Origin: Opitutia bacterium | GTDB lineage: Bacteria; Verrucomicrobiota; Verrucomicrobiia; Opitutales; Opitutaceae | Direction of reading: 5' to 3' | Length of the DNA: 64,000 nt | Assembly: GCA_016217545.1 (NCBI GenBank) | Contig: JACRHT010000002.1 | Coordinates: 248,001 to 312,000, forward strand | Notes under the pieces: model-generated | Seen by the model: the letters and a program-made list of their open reading frames with translations, nothing else | Database searches by the model: none | Told to the model about the DNA's origin: nothing | Part shown: positions 8,165 through 16,861 of the stretch, one piece after another | Position numbering within the stretch: the first letter of the stretch is position 1 | Layout: each line of letters opens with the position of its first letter | Position numbers and translations under genes: made by a program

Positions 8165-9519
8165 TGCCGCGCCTGCTCATCGTTTCCGCTCACTTTCCGC
8201 CGGTCAACGCGCCGGACATGCAGCGCGTGCGCATGAGCTTGCCGCACTTCGTCGACGCCGGCTGGGAGGTCGTCGTGCTCACCGTCGACGACCGCGAGCC
8301 GATGGCCCCCCTCGAGCCTGCGCTCCTCGCGACGCTGCCCAAGCCCGTGCACATCGTGCGCGCACCGATCTTCTCGCGCCGCTGGACCCGCTTCGTCGGA
8401 ATCAACAATCTCGGCCTGCGCTCGCTCCCGTTTCTCTACGAAGCCGGCAGCCGCCTGCTCACCGAGCAGAAATTCGACCTCGTTTATTTCTCCACCACGC
8501 AATTCGTCCTCTGTCCGCTCGGCCGGGTCTGGCAGCGGGAATTCGGCGTGCCTTACGTGATCGACCTCCAGGATCCGTGGCTGAACGAATACTACAGCCA
8601 ACCGGGCGCGCCGAAGCCGCCCGGCGGCTGGAAATACCTTTTCACCTACGCGTCGGCCAAGCTCCTCGAAGGCTGGACGCTGCGGAGCTGCGCGCACGTC
8701 ATCAGCGTTTCCTCAGCCTACATCGAGGTGCTGCGGCGCCGCTATCCGTGGTTCGATGCGAGTCGCGCGAGCGTCGTCACTTTCGGCGCACCGGATGCCG
8801 ATTTCGCGCTCGTGCGCGACCGGTTGCCTCGGGCGCCCCGCATCCTGCCCGAATCGTCCGAACTGAAGATAGCCTACGCCGGCCGCCTCGGGCCCGACAT
8901 GCTTCCCGCGCTCGACGCGCTCTTCGCGGGCATCGCGCGCACCCGGCTCGGTGAACGCCGCGTGGGGCTCTATTTCTACGGCACGTCCTACGCGCGCGCG
9001 GGCACCGGCGTGGCCACCTCCACGGCCCTCGCCGCGAAGCACGGCATCAGCGCCCAAGTGCACGAGCAGTCCGCCCGCATCGGTTACCTCGACGCGCTCC
9101 AAGTCCTGCTCGAAGCCGACGTCGCCCTCCTCCTCGGCTCCGAGGACCGCGCTTACTCCCCGTCGAAGGTTTATCCCACGCTCCTCTCCGGCGCACCGGC
9201 TCTCGCGGTCGCACCTCGCGACAGCATCCTCGAGGCGAAGATCAACGAACTCGGCGGCGCCGCGCTCGTCGCCTTCGACCCCGCGAACCCCACGGCGATC
9301 GCCGACCAACTCGCCGACGTCATCGCCCGGCTCGCGGAGCAGCGCGCCGCCGCCCTGCCGCCGCTCGACCGCGCTCGCCTCGAGGCGGAATACACCGCCG
9401 CCGCCGTGTCCACCCGCCAACTCCGGATCTTCAACCGCGTGCTGCGCGACGCCCTGCCGCCGGAAGACGACTTCGATGTCGACGATTACCTCTCACACCC
9501 CATCGGAGGAACGCAGTGA
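8164..9519 (+). CDS. Glycosyltransferase, GT4-like, paralogue A
   Basis: 451 residues. The N-terminus 'LLIVSAHFPPVNAPDMQRVR' is almost identical to that of the protein at 10876-12207, and both share FVGINNLGLRS/RWFGINNLGLRC, a 'YFSTTQFVLCPLGR' type strand, VIDLQDPW and a PPGGWKY segment. The second domain contains the 'KIAYAGRLG' strand, YFYGTSYA and AYSPSKVYPTLLSGAPALAV, which takes the place of the EX7E loop. These features mark a GT-B fold in which the donor-site glutamates are not in canonical form. It overlaps the upstream stop by one base. The pair probably arose by duplication and adds related sugars, which is inference. Confidence 0.8.
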   Translation: MPRLLIVSAHFPPVNAPDMQRVRMSLPHFVDAGWEVVVLTVDDREPMAPLEPALLATLPKPVHIVRAPIFSRRWTRFVGINNLGLRSLPFLYEAGSRLLTEQKFDLVYFSTTQFVLCPLGRVWQREFGVPYVIDLQDPWLNEYYSQPGAPKPPGGWKYLFTYASAKLLEGWTLRSCAHVISVSSAYIEVLRRRYPWFDASRASVVTFGAPDADFALVRDRLPRAPRILPESSELKIAYAGRLGPDMLPALDALFAGIARTRLGERRVGLYFYGTSYARAGTGVATSTALAAKHGISAQVHEQSARIGYLDALQVLLEADVALLLGSEDRAYSPSKVYPTLLSGAPALAVAPRDSILEAKINELGGAALVAFDPANPTAIADQLADVIARLAEQRAAALPPLDRARLEAEYTAAAVSTRQLRIFNRVLRDALPPEDDFDVDDYLSHPIGGTQ

Positions 9520-10250
9520 AAGAGTTTGTGCGTCTCCAGTTCGGTCGCGTGATGCGTCGCTTGCTCGTCGCCAACAGCCGGCCCCTCACACCGGACACGT
9601 CGCCCCTGCTGGTGCTCGCCCCTCACGCCGATGACGAGACGCTCGGCTGCGGCGCCTTGATCGCCTCCCGCACGACGCGCGGCGCGGCCACGCACGTCGT
9701 GTTCGTTTCCGACAGCGCCAGCGCCGAGTGGGCACCCGACCAGTTCCGCAGCGAACGCGCCGCGCGTCGTCGAGCCGAGGCGCTCGCCGCGCTCGCCGCG
9801 CTGGGTCTGCCACCGACTCAGGCCGAATTTCTCGCTGCGCCCGACGGTCAACTGGACCGGCTCGATCCCGATGTGCGGGCGCGGGTGCTGCGCGAGCTCG
9901 CGGAACTTCTCCGGCGCCACCAACCGTCGCACGTGCTCGTTCCTTTTCTCGGCGGCGGCAGCACGGAGCACGACGCCGTTTTCTGGATCGCGCGTGAGGC
10001 GTGTGCAGTCGCCGGGCTCCAGCCGCAGATGTGGGAATATCCCGTCTGGGCGTGGTGGAATCCGCTGCGCCTGCGCTCCCAACTGTTGCGCGGAGACGAA
10101 AACCATCGTCTCGCCAGCGCGCCGTGGCTGGACGCCAAGCGCCGCGCCCTGCGCGCCCACGCCTCGCAAGCCGCCGCGTTGCCCGCCGCGCTCGTCGCCG
10201 CCGCGCTCGCCGATCACGAGTTCTATTTCCATCGCCCCCACCTGCCATGA
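9516..10250 (+). CDS. PIG-L (LmbE) family N-acetyl-sugar deacetylase
   Basis: 244 residues from a GTG that overlaps the preceding TGA by four bases. An ATG at 9552 is an alternative that would keep the domain. The zinc-binding motif PHADDE (residues 36-41) begins the PIG-L domain; further along, the GGSTEHDAVFW segment supplies the conserved histidine-aspartate. The family removes acetyl groups from N-acetylglucosamine-like sugars, for example in GPI and mycothiol synthesis, and occurs in polysaccharide loci. Sitting between two paralogous transferases and beside a SAM methyltransferase, it could create a free amino sugar in the polymer. That role is inference. Confidence 0.88.
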   Translation: MKEFVRLQFGRVMRRLLVANSRPLTPDTSPLLVLAPHADDETLGCGALIASRTTRGAATHVVFVSDSASAEWAPDQFRSERAARRRAEALAALAALGLPPTQAEFLAAPDGQLDRLDPDVRARVLRELAELLRRHQPSHVLVPFLGGGSTEHDAVFWIAREACAVAGLQPQMWEYPVWAWWNPLRLRSQLLRGDENHRLASAPWLDAKRRALRAHASQAAALPAALVAAALADHEFYFHRPHLP

Positions 10251-10879
10251 ACACGCTCGCCCGCCTGAAAGACCGCCTCCTCCAACGCCTCGTCCGCGAC
10301 CCCGCCGGCTTCGGCCGTCCCATCGCGAAGGATGCGCTCGACCGCGAATATAGCTCGGGCAATTGGGATCATTTCTTCGGTTGGGACGAACTGCCGCGCA
10401 ACCTCGTGCTCGCCGGCGCGATCAATCACCACTTCCCCTCGCTGCCACGTGTGCTCGACCTCGGTTGCGGCAGCGGCCGGCTCGCCACCGTTTTCCGCCA
10501 CTACCCGTTCGCGCGTTTTCTCGGCGTCGATCTGTCCTCCGAGGCGGTCGCCCGGGCCCGCGCGCTCCAACTCGCGCGCATGGAATTCATCGAGGGCAAC
10601 TACGAGACGTGGCGGCCGGACGGCGAGTTCGACGCCATTTCGTTCAACGAGTGCATCGGCTACGCGCACGATCCTGCGGCCACGCTCGAGGCATTCACGC
10701 GGCACCTCGCGCCCGGCGGGTTGTTCTTCCTCTCCCATTTTCGCTTCGGCGCCTACGCCGCTCAATGGCGTCGCATGGCTTCCGTCTGCGAGACCGTCCA
10801 AGCCACCGCCGTCATGAGCGCCGACGGCAAACAGATCTGGGACATCCGCGTGCTGCGTCCGCGCCCCGCCCGTTCGTGA
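10247..10879 (+). CDS. Class I SAM-dependent methyltransferase
   Basis: 210 residues. The start is the ATG overlapping the deacetylase stop by four bases; the frame is open further upstream but only inside the previous gene. Motif I is VLDLGCGSGRLATVF (about residues 69-83), followed by FLGVDLSSEAVARAR (motif post-I) and FDAISFNECIGYAHDP (motif II), then a HLAPGGLFFLSHF strand (motif III). This is the Methyltransf_25/11 fold. Together with the neighbouring PIG-L protein it may modify an amino sugar or its hydroxyls. Acceptor unknown. Confidence 0.85.
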   Translation: MNTLARLKDRLLQRLVRDPAGFGRPIAKDALDREYSSGNWDHFFGWDELPRNLVLAGAINHHFPSLPRVLDLGCGSGRLATVFRHYPFARFLGVDLSSEAVARARALQLARMEFIEGNYETWRPDGEFDAISFNECIGYAHDPAATLEAFTRHLAPGGLFFLSHFRFGAYAAQWRRMASVCETVQATAVMSADGKQIWDIRVLRPRPARS

Positions 10880-12207
10880 AACGCGTCCTCATCGTCAGCC
10901 CGCATTTCCCGCCGGTGAACGCGCCGGATTGCCAGCGCGTGCGCATGAGTCTGCCCTACTATCGTGCGCATGGCTGGGATCCGGTCGTGCTCGCGGTCGA
11001 TCCGCGCCACCGCGCCGACTGGCACGACGACTCGCTGCTCCCGAGTCTGCCAGCCGACGTCCGCGTGCACTACTGCGATGCGTTTCCGCGCGAGGTGACG
11101 CGCTGGTTCGGCATCAACAATCTCGGCCTGCGTTGCGTCGCGCAGTTGAACCGCGCCGCCATCCCCTTGTTCAAGCACGAGCGCTTCGACTTGGTTTTCT
11201 TCACGACGACCCAATACCTCGTCACGCCGCTCGGCCGGCTCTGGCACCGGCGCTACGGCGTGCCGTATGTCGTCGATCTGCAGGACCCGTGGCGCAGCGA
11301 CTACTACGAGCGCCCCGGCGCGCCGCGTCCGCCCGGCGGTTGGAAATACCAGTTCGCCCGCTTCACCGCCTGGCTTTTCGAGGAAACCACCTTCTACGAC
11401 GCCGCCGGCCTGATGAGCGTCTCGCCGCACTACTTCAGCGAATTGCGCCGCCGCTACACCCGCAAGCCCCTGCCGCCGCACGCGGTCATTCCGTTCGGCG
11501 CACCGCAAGCCGACTTCGACTACCTCGCCGCCGCTCCGCCGGTGCCGCTGTCGATCGAACTGCCCGCCGACAAATTCAACTGGGTCGTCACGGGCAGCCT
11601 CGGCCCCTCATTCAGCCATTCGCTGCGCGTGCTGTTCTCCGGCCTCCGCCTGCTGCGCCAAAGCGCGCCGGAACTCGCCGCGAAGATTCGGCTGCACCTC
11701 ATCGGCACCTCCTACGCCGACCCGAGCCGCGCGACGAAATCGGCGCAACATCTCGCCGAAGCCTACGACGTCGGCGACCTCGTCCACGAAATGCCTCAAC
11801 GCGTGGGCTACCTCGAGTCGCTCCGCTTGATGCGCGCAGCGGATGGCCTGCTGCTCCTCGGCACCGACGACCTCGCGTATTCGCCCTCGAAGCTCTACCC
11901 GTATTACCTCGCCGAGCGCCCGATTCTCGCGCTCGCGCACGACGGCAGCCTGTTGCTGCGCCTCCTCGAGCGGTTGCAATGCGCCCGCGTCGTGACGCTC
12001 ATGCGCCTCGGCTACGAAGTTCAACCAGCGCGCGAGGTCGCCGCGGTCTTCCGCGCCTCCGCCGCCGGCGAACGCGCGGCGTTGCTTTCCCCGCGTTGCG
12101 ATGGTTGGTTCGCCGAGACCCTGACCGCCGCCGCGCTCGCCCGTCGCCAATGCTCCCTGTTCGACGTCGCGCTCGCCCGTTCCGCCGATGCTCCCGCAGA
12201 ATCCTGA
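10876..12207 (+). CDS. Glycosyltransferase, GT4-like, paralogue B
   Basis: 443 residues starting at GTG 10876, which overlaps the methyltransferase stop by four bases. The opening 'VLIVSPHFPPVNAPDCQRVR' and the segments GINNLGLRC, VTPLGRLWHRRYGVPYVVDL and QDPWRSDYYERPGAPRPPGG align with the protein at 8164-9519 throughout, so the two are paralogues. The second domain has 'NWVVTGSLGPSFSHSLRVLF', LIGTSYAD and AYSPSKLYPYYLAERPILAL. A GT-B transferase is the best reading, but as in its paralogue the EX7E glutamates are not obvious. Its last 20 bases overlap the start of the following membrane protein in another frame. Confidence 0.8.
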   Translation: MKRVLIVSPHFPPVNAPDCQRVRMSLPYYRAHGWDPVVLAVDPRHRADWHDDSLLPSLPADVRVHYCDAFPREVTRWFGINNLGLRCVAQLNRAAIPLFKHERFDLVFFTTTQYLVTPLGRLWHRRYGVPYVVDLQDPWRSDYYERPGAPRPPGGWKYQFARFTAWLFEETTFYDAAGLMSVSPHYFSELRRRYTRKPLPPHAVIPFGAPQADFDYLAAAPPVPLSIELPADKFNWVVTGSLGPSFSHSLRVLFSGLRLLRQSAPELAAKIRLHLIGTSYADPSRATKSAQHLAEAYDVGDLVHEMPQRVGYLESLRLMRAADGLLLLGTDDLAYSPSKLYPYYLAERPILALAHDGSLLLRLLERLQCARVVTLMRLGYEVQPAREVAAVFRASAAGERAALLSPRCDGWFAETLTAAALARRQCSLFDVALARSADAPAES

Positions 12208-13684
12208 ACCTCCTCCGCCTCCCCCTGAGCCGTCGCCCGACGCCGCGGTCGTCGACTACCTGAACGCGCCTCGCCGCCCCGGCCAGCACGAGGATCCCAT
12301 GCTGTTCCGGTTCGGCCTGGCCGGCCTGGCCTTCCTCACGCTCTACTACGCGAAGTCCGCCAAGGTCGAAGATCCATTCCACCTCTATTTCGGGCTCACT
12401 ATCCTCGCGCTCGGTTGTCTCCCGGCGCTGCTCTGGGCGCGCGGCGACAACAAGCCGTTCCCGATCTTCGAGACGTTCATGCTCACCACGGTGAACGCTT
12501 ATGCGATCCCGCTGCTCAGCGGACACCAGCAGCTCGCACTTTACCACTCCGACACCATCACCACGGCAGCCCTCAGCGTCATCCTGTTTCAGACGCTCGC
12601 TATCCTCTCCTACCTTTTCGTGCGAGGGCAGCCGCGCAAAACCGATTTCTGGACACAGCCCATCGTCACCGAAAAACTCAGTCGCTACCTCGCCTATGGC
12701 ATGACGCTGACGACGATCTACACCGCGTTCAGCACCTTCTACCGCGATCTGCTCTTCAAGTTCATCCCCACCGAGTCGGAAGGCGTGTTGCGCGCGGCCT
12801 TCTACGGCATCGGCATCGTCGCGACGTTCCTGACCTCGCGCCGCTGGGGCGCCGGCACCCTCGCCCGGCGTGACATGAGTTTCTTCGCCACGAATTTCAT
12901 CGTCCAATTCATCCTGCAGTGCGCGTCGCTCTTCCTCGTCGGCGGCATCTCCATGGTCGTGCTCGCACTGCTCGGCTACGTTTCCGCCGCCCGCCGCCTG
13001 CCGTTCGGTCTGCTCCTCGCCGTGATTCCGCTCCTGGCGATTCTCCACAACGGCAAGACCGAGCTGCGCGCCAAATACTGGGCGCCCGAAGCCCAGGGCA
13101 TCAGCATCACCGACCTTCCCTCCTTCTACGCGGAATGGATTGAAAACGGCGTCAGCATCGCCAACGACGAGGAGAAGAAGAAGGCCTCCACCACCAAGCT
13201 CCTCGAGCGCACCTCCCTCTTCCACATCATGTGCCTCGTGATCTCGTCGTGCCCCGAGCGCCAGCCCTACCTCTACGGCGAGACCTACAAGCACATCCCC
13301 GGGCAATTCGTGCCGCGCTTTTTCTGGCCCGACAAACCCGTCGGCCACATCAGCACCAACACCCTCTCGCGCTACTTCGGCCTGCAAACCGAGGAAGACA
13401 CCCAGAAAACCACCATCGGCTTCGGCATGCTCTCGGAAGCCTACGCGAACTTCGGCCTCTTCGGCGTCGGCGCGCTCGCGCTGCTCATCGGCTCCATCCT
13501 CAAAAAGGTCACCAGCTGGGGCTCGGAAAGCCCGCTCGTCTCCTACGGCGGCCTCCTGCTCGTCGTGCTGATCGCGTGGAGCTTCCAGGTCGAACTCACC
13601 CTCAGCATCTGGCTCAGCTCGCTCTTCCAAGCCTGCGTCGCCGTCCTCGGCGTGCCGATGTTCATCCGCTCCTTCGGTTCATGA
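12188..13684 (+). CDS. Polysaccharide polymerase-like multi-pass membrane protein (Wzy-type candidate)
   Basis: 498 residues with about ten hydrophobic helices separated by short loops. A proline-rich N-terminal leader (PEPPPPPPEPSPD) precedes the first helix. A large periplasmic-type loop of about 100 residues (around 305-420) sits between helices and contains FVPRFFWPDKPVGHISTNT, then a GFGMLSEAYANFGLFGVG motif; this arrangement is typical of O-antigen/exopolysaccharide polymerases. The family is too divergent for a firm name. The chosen ATG overlaps the previous gene by 20 bases; an ATG at 12301 would remove the proline-rich leader. It shares an ATGA overlap with the next gene. Confidence 0.65.
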   Translation: MLPQNPEPPPPPPEPSPDAAVVDYLNAPRRPGQHEDPMLFRFGLAGLAFLTLYYAKSAKVEDPFHLYFGLTILALGCLPALLWARGDNKPFPIFETFMLTTVNAYAIPLLSGHQQLALYHSDTITTAALSVILFQTLAILSYLFVRGQPRKTDFWTQPIVTEKLSRYLAYGMTLTTIYTAFSTFYRDLLFKFIPTESEGVLRAAFYGIGIVATFLTSRRWGAGTLARRDMSFFATNFIVQFILQCASLFLVGGISMVVLALLGYVSAARRLPFGLLLAVIPLLAILHNGKTELRAKYWAPEAQGISITDLPSFYAEWIENGVSIANDEEKKKASTTKLLERTSLFHIMCLVISSCPERQPYLYGETYKHIPGQFVPRFFWPDKPVGHISTNTLSRYFGLQTEEDTQKTTIGFGMLSEAYANFGLFGVGALALLIGSILKKVTSWGSESPLVSYGGLLLVVLIAWSFQVELTLSIWLSSLFQACVAVLGVPMFIRSFGS

Positions 13685-14523
13685 AAACACCCGAGCTCGT
13701 CCCCCTCCCGCTCCCGCTGCGCTGCCTGCGCCCTTGGGAGTTCCCCGGCAAACTCGGCCTCATGGAGCGCCTCTTCTCGCGCACCCTCGCGCGCCACGGC
13801 GTCGCGTGGATCGAGACCAATGCCGGCATCCCGTGGGAACTCGACCTCGCCACCCCGCCACACCGCTGGATCGTCTACGGTTACTACGAGGGCTACGCCT
13901 TCTGGCGCTGGCTCCTCGCCAACCGCGACCGCATCCGCACCGTCGTCGATTCCGGCGCCAACATCGGCCAGACCACGCTCTATTTCTCCCAACTACTCAC
14001 CCAGCCGCGCATCTTCGCCTACGAACCGGGCACCGACGCCCGCGCGTGGCTCACGCGCTGCGTCGAAACCAACCGCCTCACGCAAGTCTCCATCAGCCCC
14101 CACGGCCTCGCCGCCGCACCCGGCACCGCGTTTCTCCGCTCCGTCGGCGACGCCACCACCCACGGCTCGTGGAACCGCCTCGACGCCACCGAGGGCGATT
14201 CGATCCCACTCGTGACGCTCGACGACGAGATGGCGCGCCTCGGCCTCGACCGCATCGACCTCTGGAAGCTCGACATGGAAGGCGCGGAACCCGGCGCACT
14301 CGCCGGCGCCTCCCGCGCGCTCGCCGCCGGCAAGATCGGCGCGATCCACGCCGAGATCATGGGCGAATCCGGCCCCGGCGTCGGTGAAACGCTCCGCTCC
14401 CACGGCTACGTGCCCTACGTCGCGCGCCGCAATCGCCTCGTGCCCGCCGCCGGCGTCCTCTCCGGCGAGGGCGACAACGCCGTGTTCATCCATCCGTCCA
14501 GCGGCCTCCTTTCGCCCGCATGA
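13681..14523 (+). CDS. FkbM family methyltransferase
   Basis: 280 residues, start at the ATG overlapping the preceding TGA. The SAM site is VVDSGANIGQTTLYFSQLL (about residues 88-106) followed by FAYEPGTDARAWL. The later family motif DLWKLDMEGAEPGALAGASR corresponds to the KxDxEG signature of FkbM enzymes. The N-terminal 80 residues, including a WIVYGYYEGYAFWRWLL stretch, are longer than in many relatives. Methylation of a sugar hydroxyl in the growing polysaccharide is the likely role from family and context. Overlaps the following glycosyltransferase by four bases. Confidence 0.87.
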   Translation: MKTPELVPLPLPLRCLRPWEFPGKLGLMERLFSRTLARHGVAWIETNAGIPWELDLATPPHRWIVYGYYEGYAFWRWLLANRDRIRTVVDSGANIGQTTLYFSQLLTQPRIFAYEPGTDARAWLTRCVETNRLTQVSISPHGLAAAPGTAFLRSVGDATTHGSWNRLDATEGDSIPLVTLDDEMARLGLDRIDLWKLDMEGAEPGALAGASRALAAGKIGAIHAEIMGESGPGVGETLRSHGYVPYVARRNRLVPAAGVLSGEGDNAVFIHPSSGLLSPA

Positions 14524-15707
14524 CCGTGCCGCGCCGCCTCGCGATCGTCCTCTCGCACCCGGTGCAGTATTACAGCCCGTGGTTCCAATGGATGGCCGCG
14601 CAACACGCCGTCGATTTCCGCGTGTTCTACCTCTGGGAATTCGGCGTCACCGCGCAACGCGATCCCCAGTTCGAGCAGACCATCAAGTGGGACCTCGACC
14701 TGCTCTCGGGCTACGAATCCGAATTCGTCCCCAACATCGCGCGCGATCCCGGCACGCACCATTTCAACGGCCTCGACAACCCCGCGCTCCCCGCGCGCCT
14801 CGCCGCGTGGCAACCCGACGCGCTGCTCCTCTTCGGCTACAACTGGCGTTCGCACCTCCGCGCCCTCTGGTGGGCCCGCCGCGCGCGCGTGCCCGTCATC
14901 CTGCGCGGCGACTCGCACCTGCTCGGCCGCGGCGCGCCCAACCTCCTCCGCCGCCTCGCCCTCGGCACGCTCTTCCGGCAGTTCGCCGCCTTCGCCAGCG
15001 TCGGCACCGCCAATCGCGACTACTTCCGCGCCTTCGGCGTGCCGGAGAAAAAGATCTTCTTCGCCCCTCACTCCGTCGATGCCGAGCGCTTCGACGCGGG
15101 CGACGCCGCCACGCGCGCCGCGGCCGCGCGCCTGCGCAGCGACCTCGGCCTCGACAGCCGCCGCGTCGTCCTCTTCGCCGGCAAATTCCACGAGCGCAAG
15201 CAACCGCTCGAACTCCTCCAAGCCTTCCACGCCGTCGGCACGCGCGGCGATGCGCTGGTCTTCGTCGGCGACGGTCCTGAGCGCTCCCGCCTCGAGGAGC
15301 TCGCCCGCACGCGCCGCGACCGCGACGTGCGCTTCCTGCCTTTTGCCAACCAGACCGAGATGCCGTCGCGTTACCTCTCCGCCGACATTTTCGCTCTCCC
15401 CTCTCGGGGCTTCTACGAAACCTGGGGACTCGCCGTGAACGAAGCGATGCACCTCGGCCTGCCCTGCCTCGTCTCCGACCTCGTCGGCTGTCAGCGGGAT
15501 CTCGTCGTGCCCGGCGAAACGGGCTGGGTTTTCCCGGCCAACGATTCCGCCGCGCTCGGCGAGACGCTGCGCGCCGCCTTGCGCGCACCACGCGAGGAAC
15601 TCGACCGCCTCGGCCAAGCCGCCCGCGAGCGCGCGGCCGGTTACACTTATCCGCAAACCACCGCCGGGCTCGTCGCTGCCCTCTCCAGCCTGCCCGCCCG
15701 CGCATGA
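14520..15707 (+). CDS. Glycosyltransferase family 4
   Basis: 395 residues. N-terminal domain opens 'RRLAIVLSHPVQYYSPWFQW', a form seen in GT4 proteins that begin with a 'HPVQYYSP' loop. The second domain shows VVLFAGKFHERKQPLELLQA, FVGDGPERSRLEELA, PFANQTEMPSRYLSADIFAL and GLAVNEAMHLGLPCLVSD, containing the EX7E-like donor site. All expected GT4 elements are present, so it should be active. It shares four-base overlaps with both neighbours. Substrate not predictable. Confidence 0.9.
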   Translation: MTVPRRLAIVLSHPVQYYSPWFQWMAAQHAVDFRVFYLWEFGVTAQRDPQFEQTIKWDLDLLSGYESEFVPNIARDPGTHHFNGLDNPALPARLAAWQPDALLLFGYNWRSHLRALWWARRARVPVILRGDSHLLGRGAPNLLRRLALGTLFRQFAAFASVGTANRDYFRAFGVPEKKIFFAPHSVDAERFDAGDAATRAAAARLRSDLGLDSRRVVLFAGKFHERKQPLELLQAFHAVGTRGDALVFVGDGPERSRLEELARTRRDRDVRFLPFANQTEMPSRYLSADIFALPSRGFYETWGLAVNEAMHLGLPCLVSDLVGCQRDLVVPGETGWVFPANDSAALGETLRAALRAPREELDRLGQAARERAAGYTYPQTTAGLVAALSSLPARA

Positions 15708-16861
15708 AGATCTCGATCGTCAACGGCTTCTTCCTGCCGGTGCCTCCGATCAGCGGTGGCTCGACCGAGAAAACATGGTTCGCCCTCGGCCGCGAGTTCG
15801 CCGCCCGCGGGCATGAGGTCGTCTCGATCTCGCGGGAATGGACCGGCCACCCTTCGCTCGAGAAACTCGACGGCGTCACCTATCGCCGCCTGCCGGGCCA
15901 CGATCACCGCTCGCAACTCTGGAAGAATCTCGTCCACGACTTCGTCTGGAGCTGGCGCGCCTACCGCGCCTTGCCGCCGGCCGACATCGTGATCTGCAAC
16001 GCCGTCTCGCTGCCCATGTGGCTCGGACGCTGGAGCCCGTCCTCTGGCCGCATCGTCGTGATGTGCGGCCGCATGCCCAAGGGCCAATACCGCCGCTACC
16101 GCGCGCTCGCGCGCGTGCTCGCCCCGAGCAGCCTCGTCCGCGAGCGCCTCATCGAGGAGAGCCCCGCCATCGCCGACGCCATCCGCGTCACCGGCTACCC
16201 GATCAACTGGTCGCAGCTCTCGACTCCGCAGCCCGAACCCGCCTCGCTGCCGGCGCGCGTGCCCGACGAACTGACGATCGGCTTCGTCGGCCGCATCCAT
16301 TCGGAAAAGGGACTGATGCTCCTTGCCGAAGCCGCCAAAATCCTCGCCGCCCAATCCGATCTGCCGCCGTGGCGCGTGCTGCTTTGCGGCCCGGCCGACG
16401 TGGCCCGCGGCGGTTCCGGTTCGGCCTTCCGCAACACGCTGCTCCAAAGACTCTCCGTCGCGCTCCCGAGCAAACGCTTCCACCTCCTCGACCCGCAATT
16501 CAACGACCGGATCCTCGCCGCGATCTACCAGCGGATGGATGTCTTTTGCTACCCGAGCCTCGCCGCCGAAGGAGAAACGTTCGGCGTCGCCGTTGCCGAG
16601 GCGATGGCCGCCGGCGCCGTGCCGGTCGTCTCAAATCTCGCCTGCTTCCGGGACTTTGTTCGCGACGGCGAGAACGGCTTCATCTTCGACCACACCGCAC
16701 CCGACGCCGCGGAGCGTCTCGCCGGCGCGCTCGCCTCGGCGCTGCGCGATGGCGACCGGCGGCGGCGAATCGCCACCACGGCGCGCGCCGATGTCCGCCG
16801 GTTCGATTTCCCGGTCTTCGCCGACGCGCTGCTCGAAGATTTCGCCTCGTTGATCCGCTGA
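15704..16861 (+). CDS. Glycosyltransferase family 4
   Basis: 385 residues starting MKISIVNGFFLPVPPISGGS, with the glycine-rich acceptor loop close to the N-terminus. The donor domain contains TIGFVGRIHSEKGLMLLAEA, an ILAAIYQRMDVFCYPSLAAE segment and GETFGVAVAEAMAAGAVPVV with the paired glutamates of retaining GT4 enzymes. The start overlaps the previous stop by four bases and the stop overlaps the next ATG by one. It resembles mannosyl- or glucosyltransferases of capsule loci at the fold level only. Confidence 0.9.
   Translation: MKISIVNGFFLPVPPISGGSTEKTWFALGREFAARGHEVVSISREWTGHPSLEKLDGVTYRRLPGHDHRSQLWKNLVHDFVWSWRAYRALPPADIVICNAVSLPMWLGRWSPSSGRIVVMCGRMPKGQYRRYRALARVLAPSSLVRERLIEESPAIADAIRVTGYPINWSQLSTPQPEPASLPARVPDELTIGFVGRIHSEKGLMLLAEAAKILAAQSDLPPWRVLLCGPADVARGGSGSAFRNTLLQRLSVALPSKRFHLLDPQFNDRILAAIYQRMDVFCYPSLAAEGETFGVAVAEAMAAGAVPVVSNLACFRDFVRDGENGFIFDHTAPDAAERLAGALASALRDGDRRRRIATTARADVRRFDFPVFADALLEDFASLIR

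Noticed and set aside
11999-13630. 543-codon minus-strand open frame opposite the polymerase-like gene
   Set aside because: Charged low-complexity translation without domain features; the plus strand gives a clean multi-helix membrane protein.
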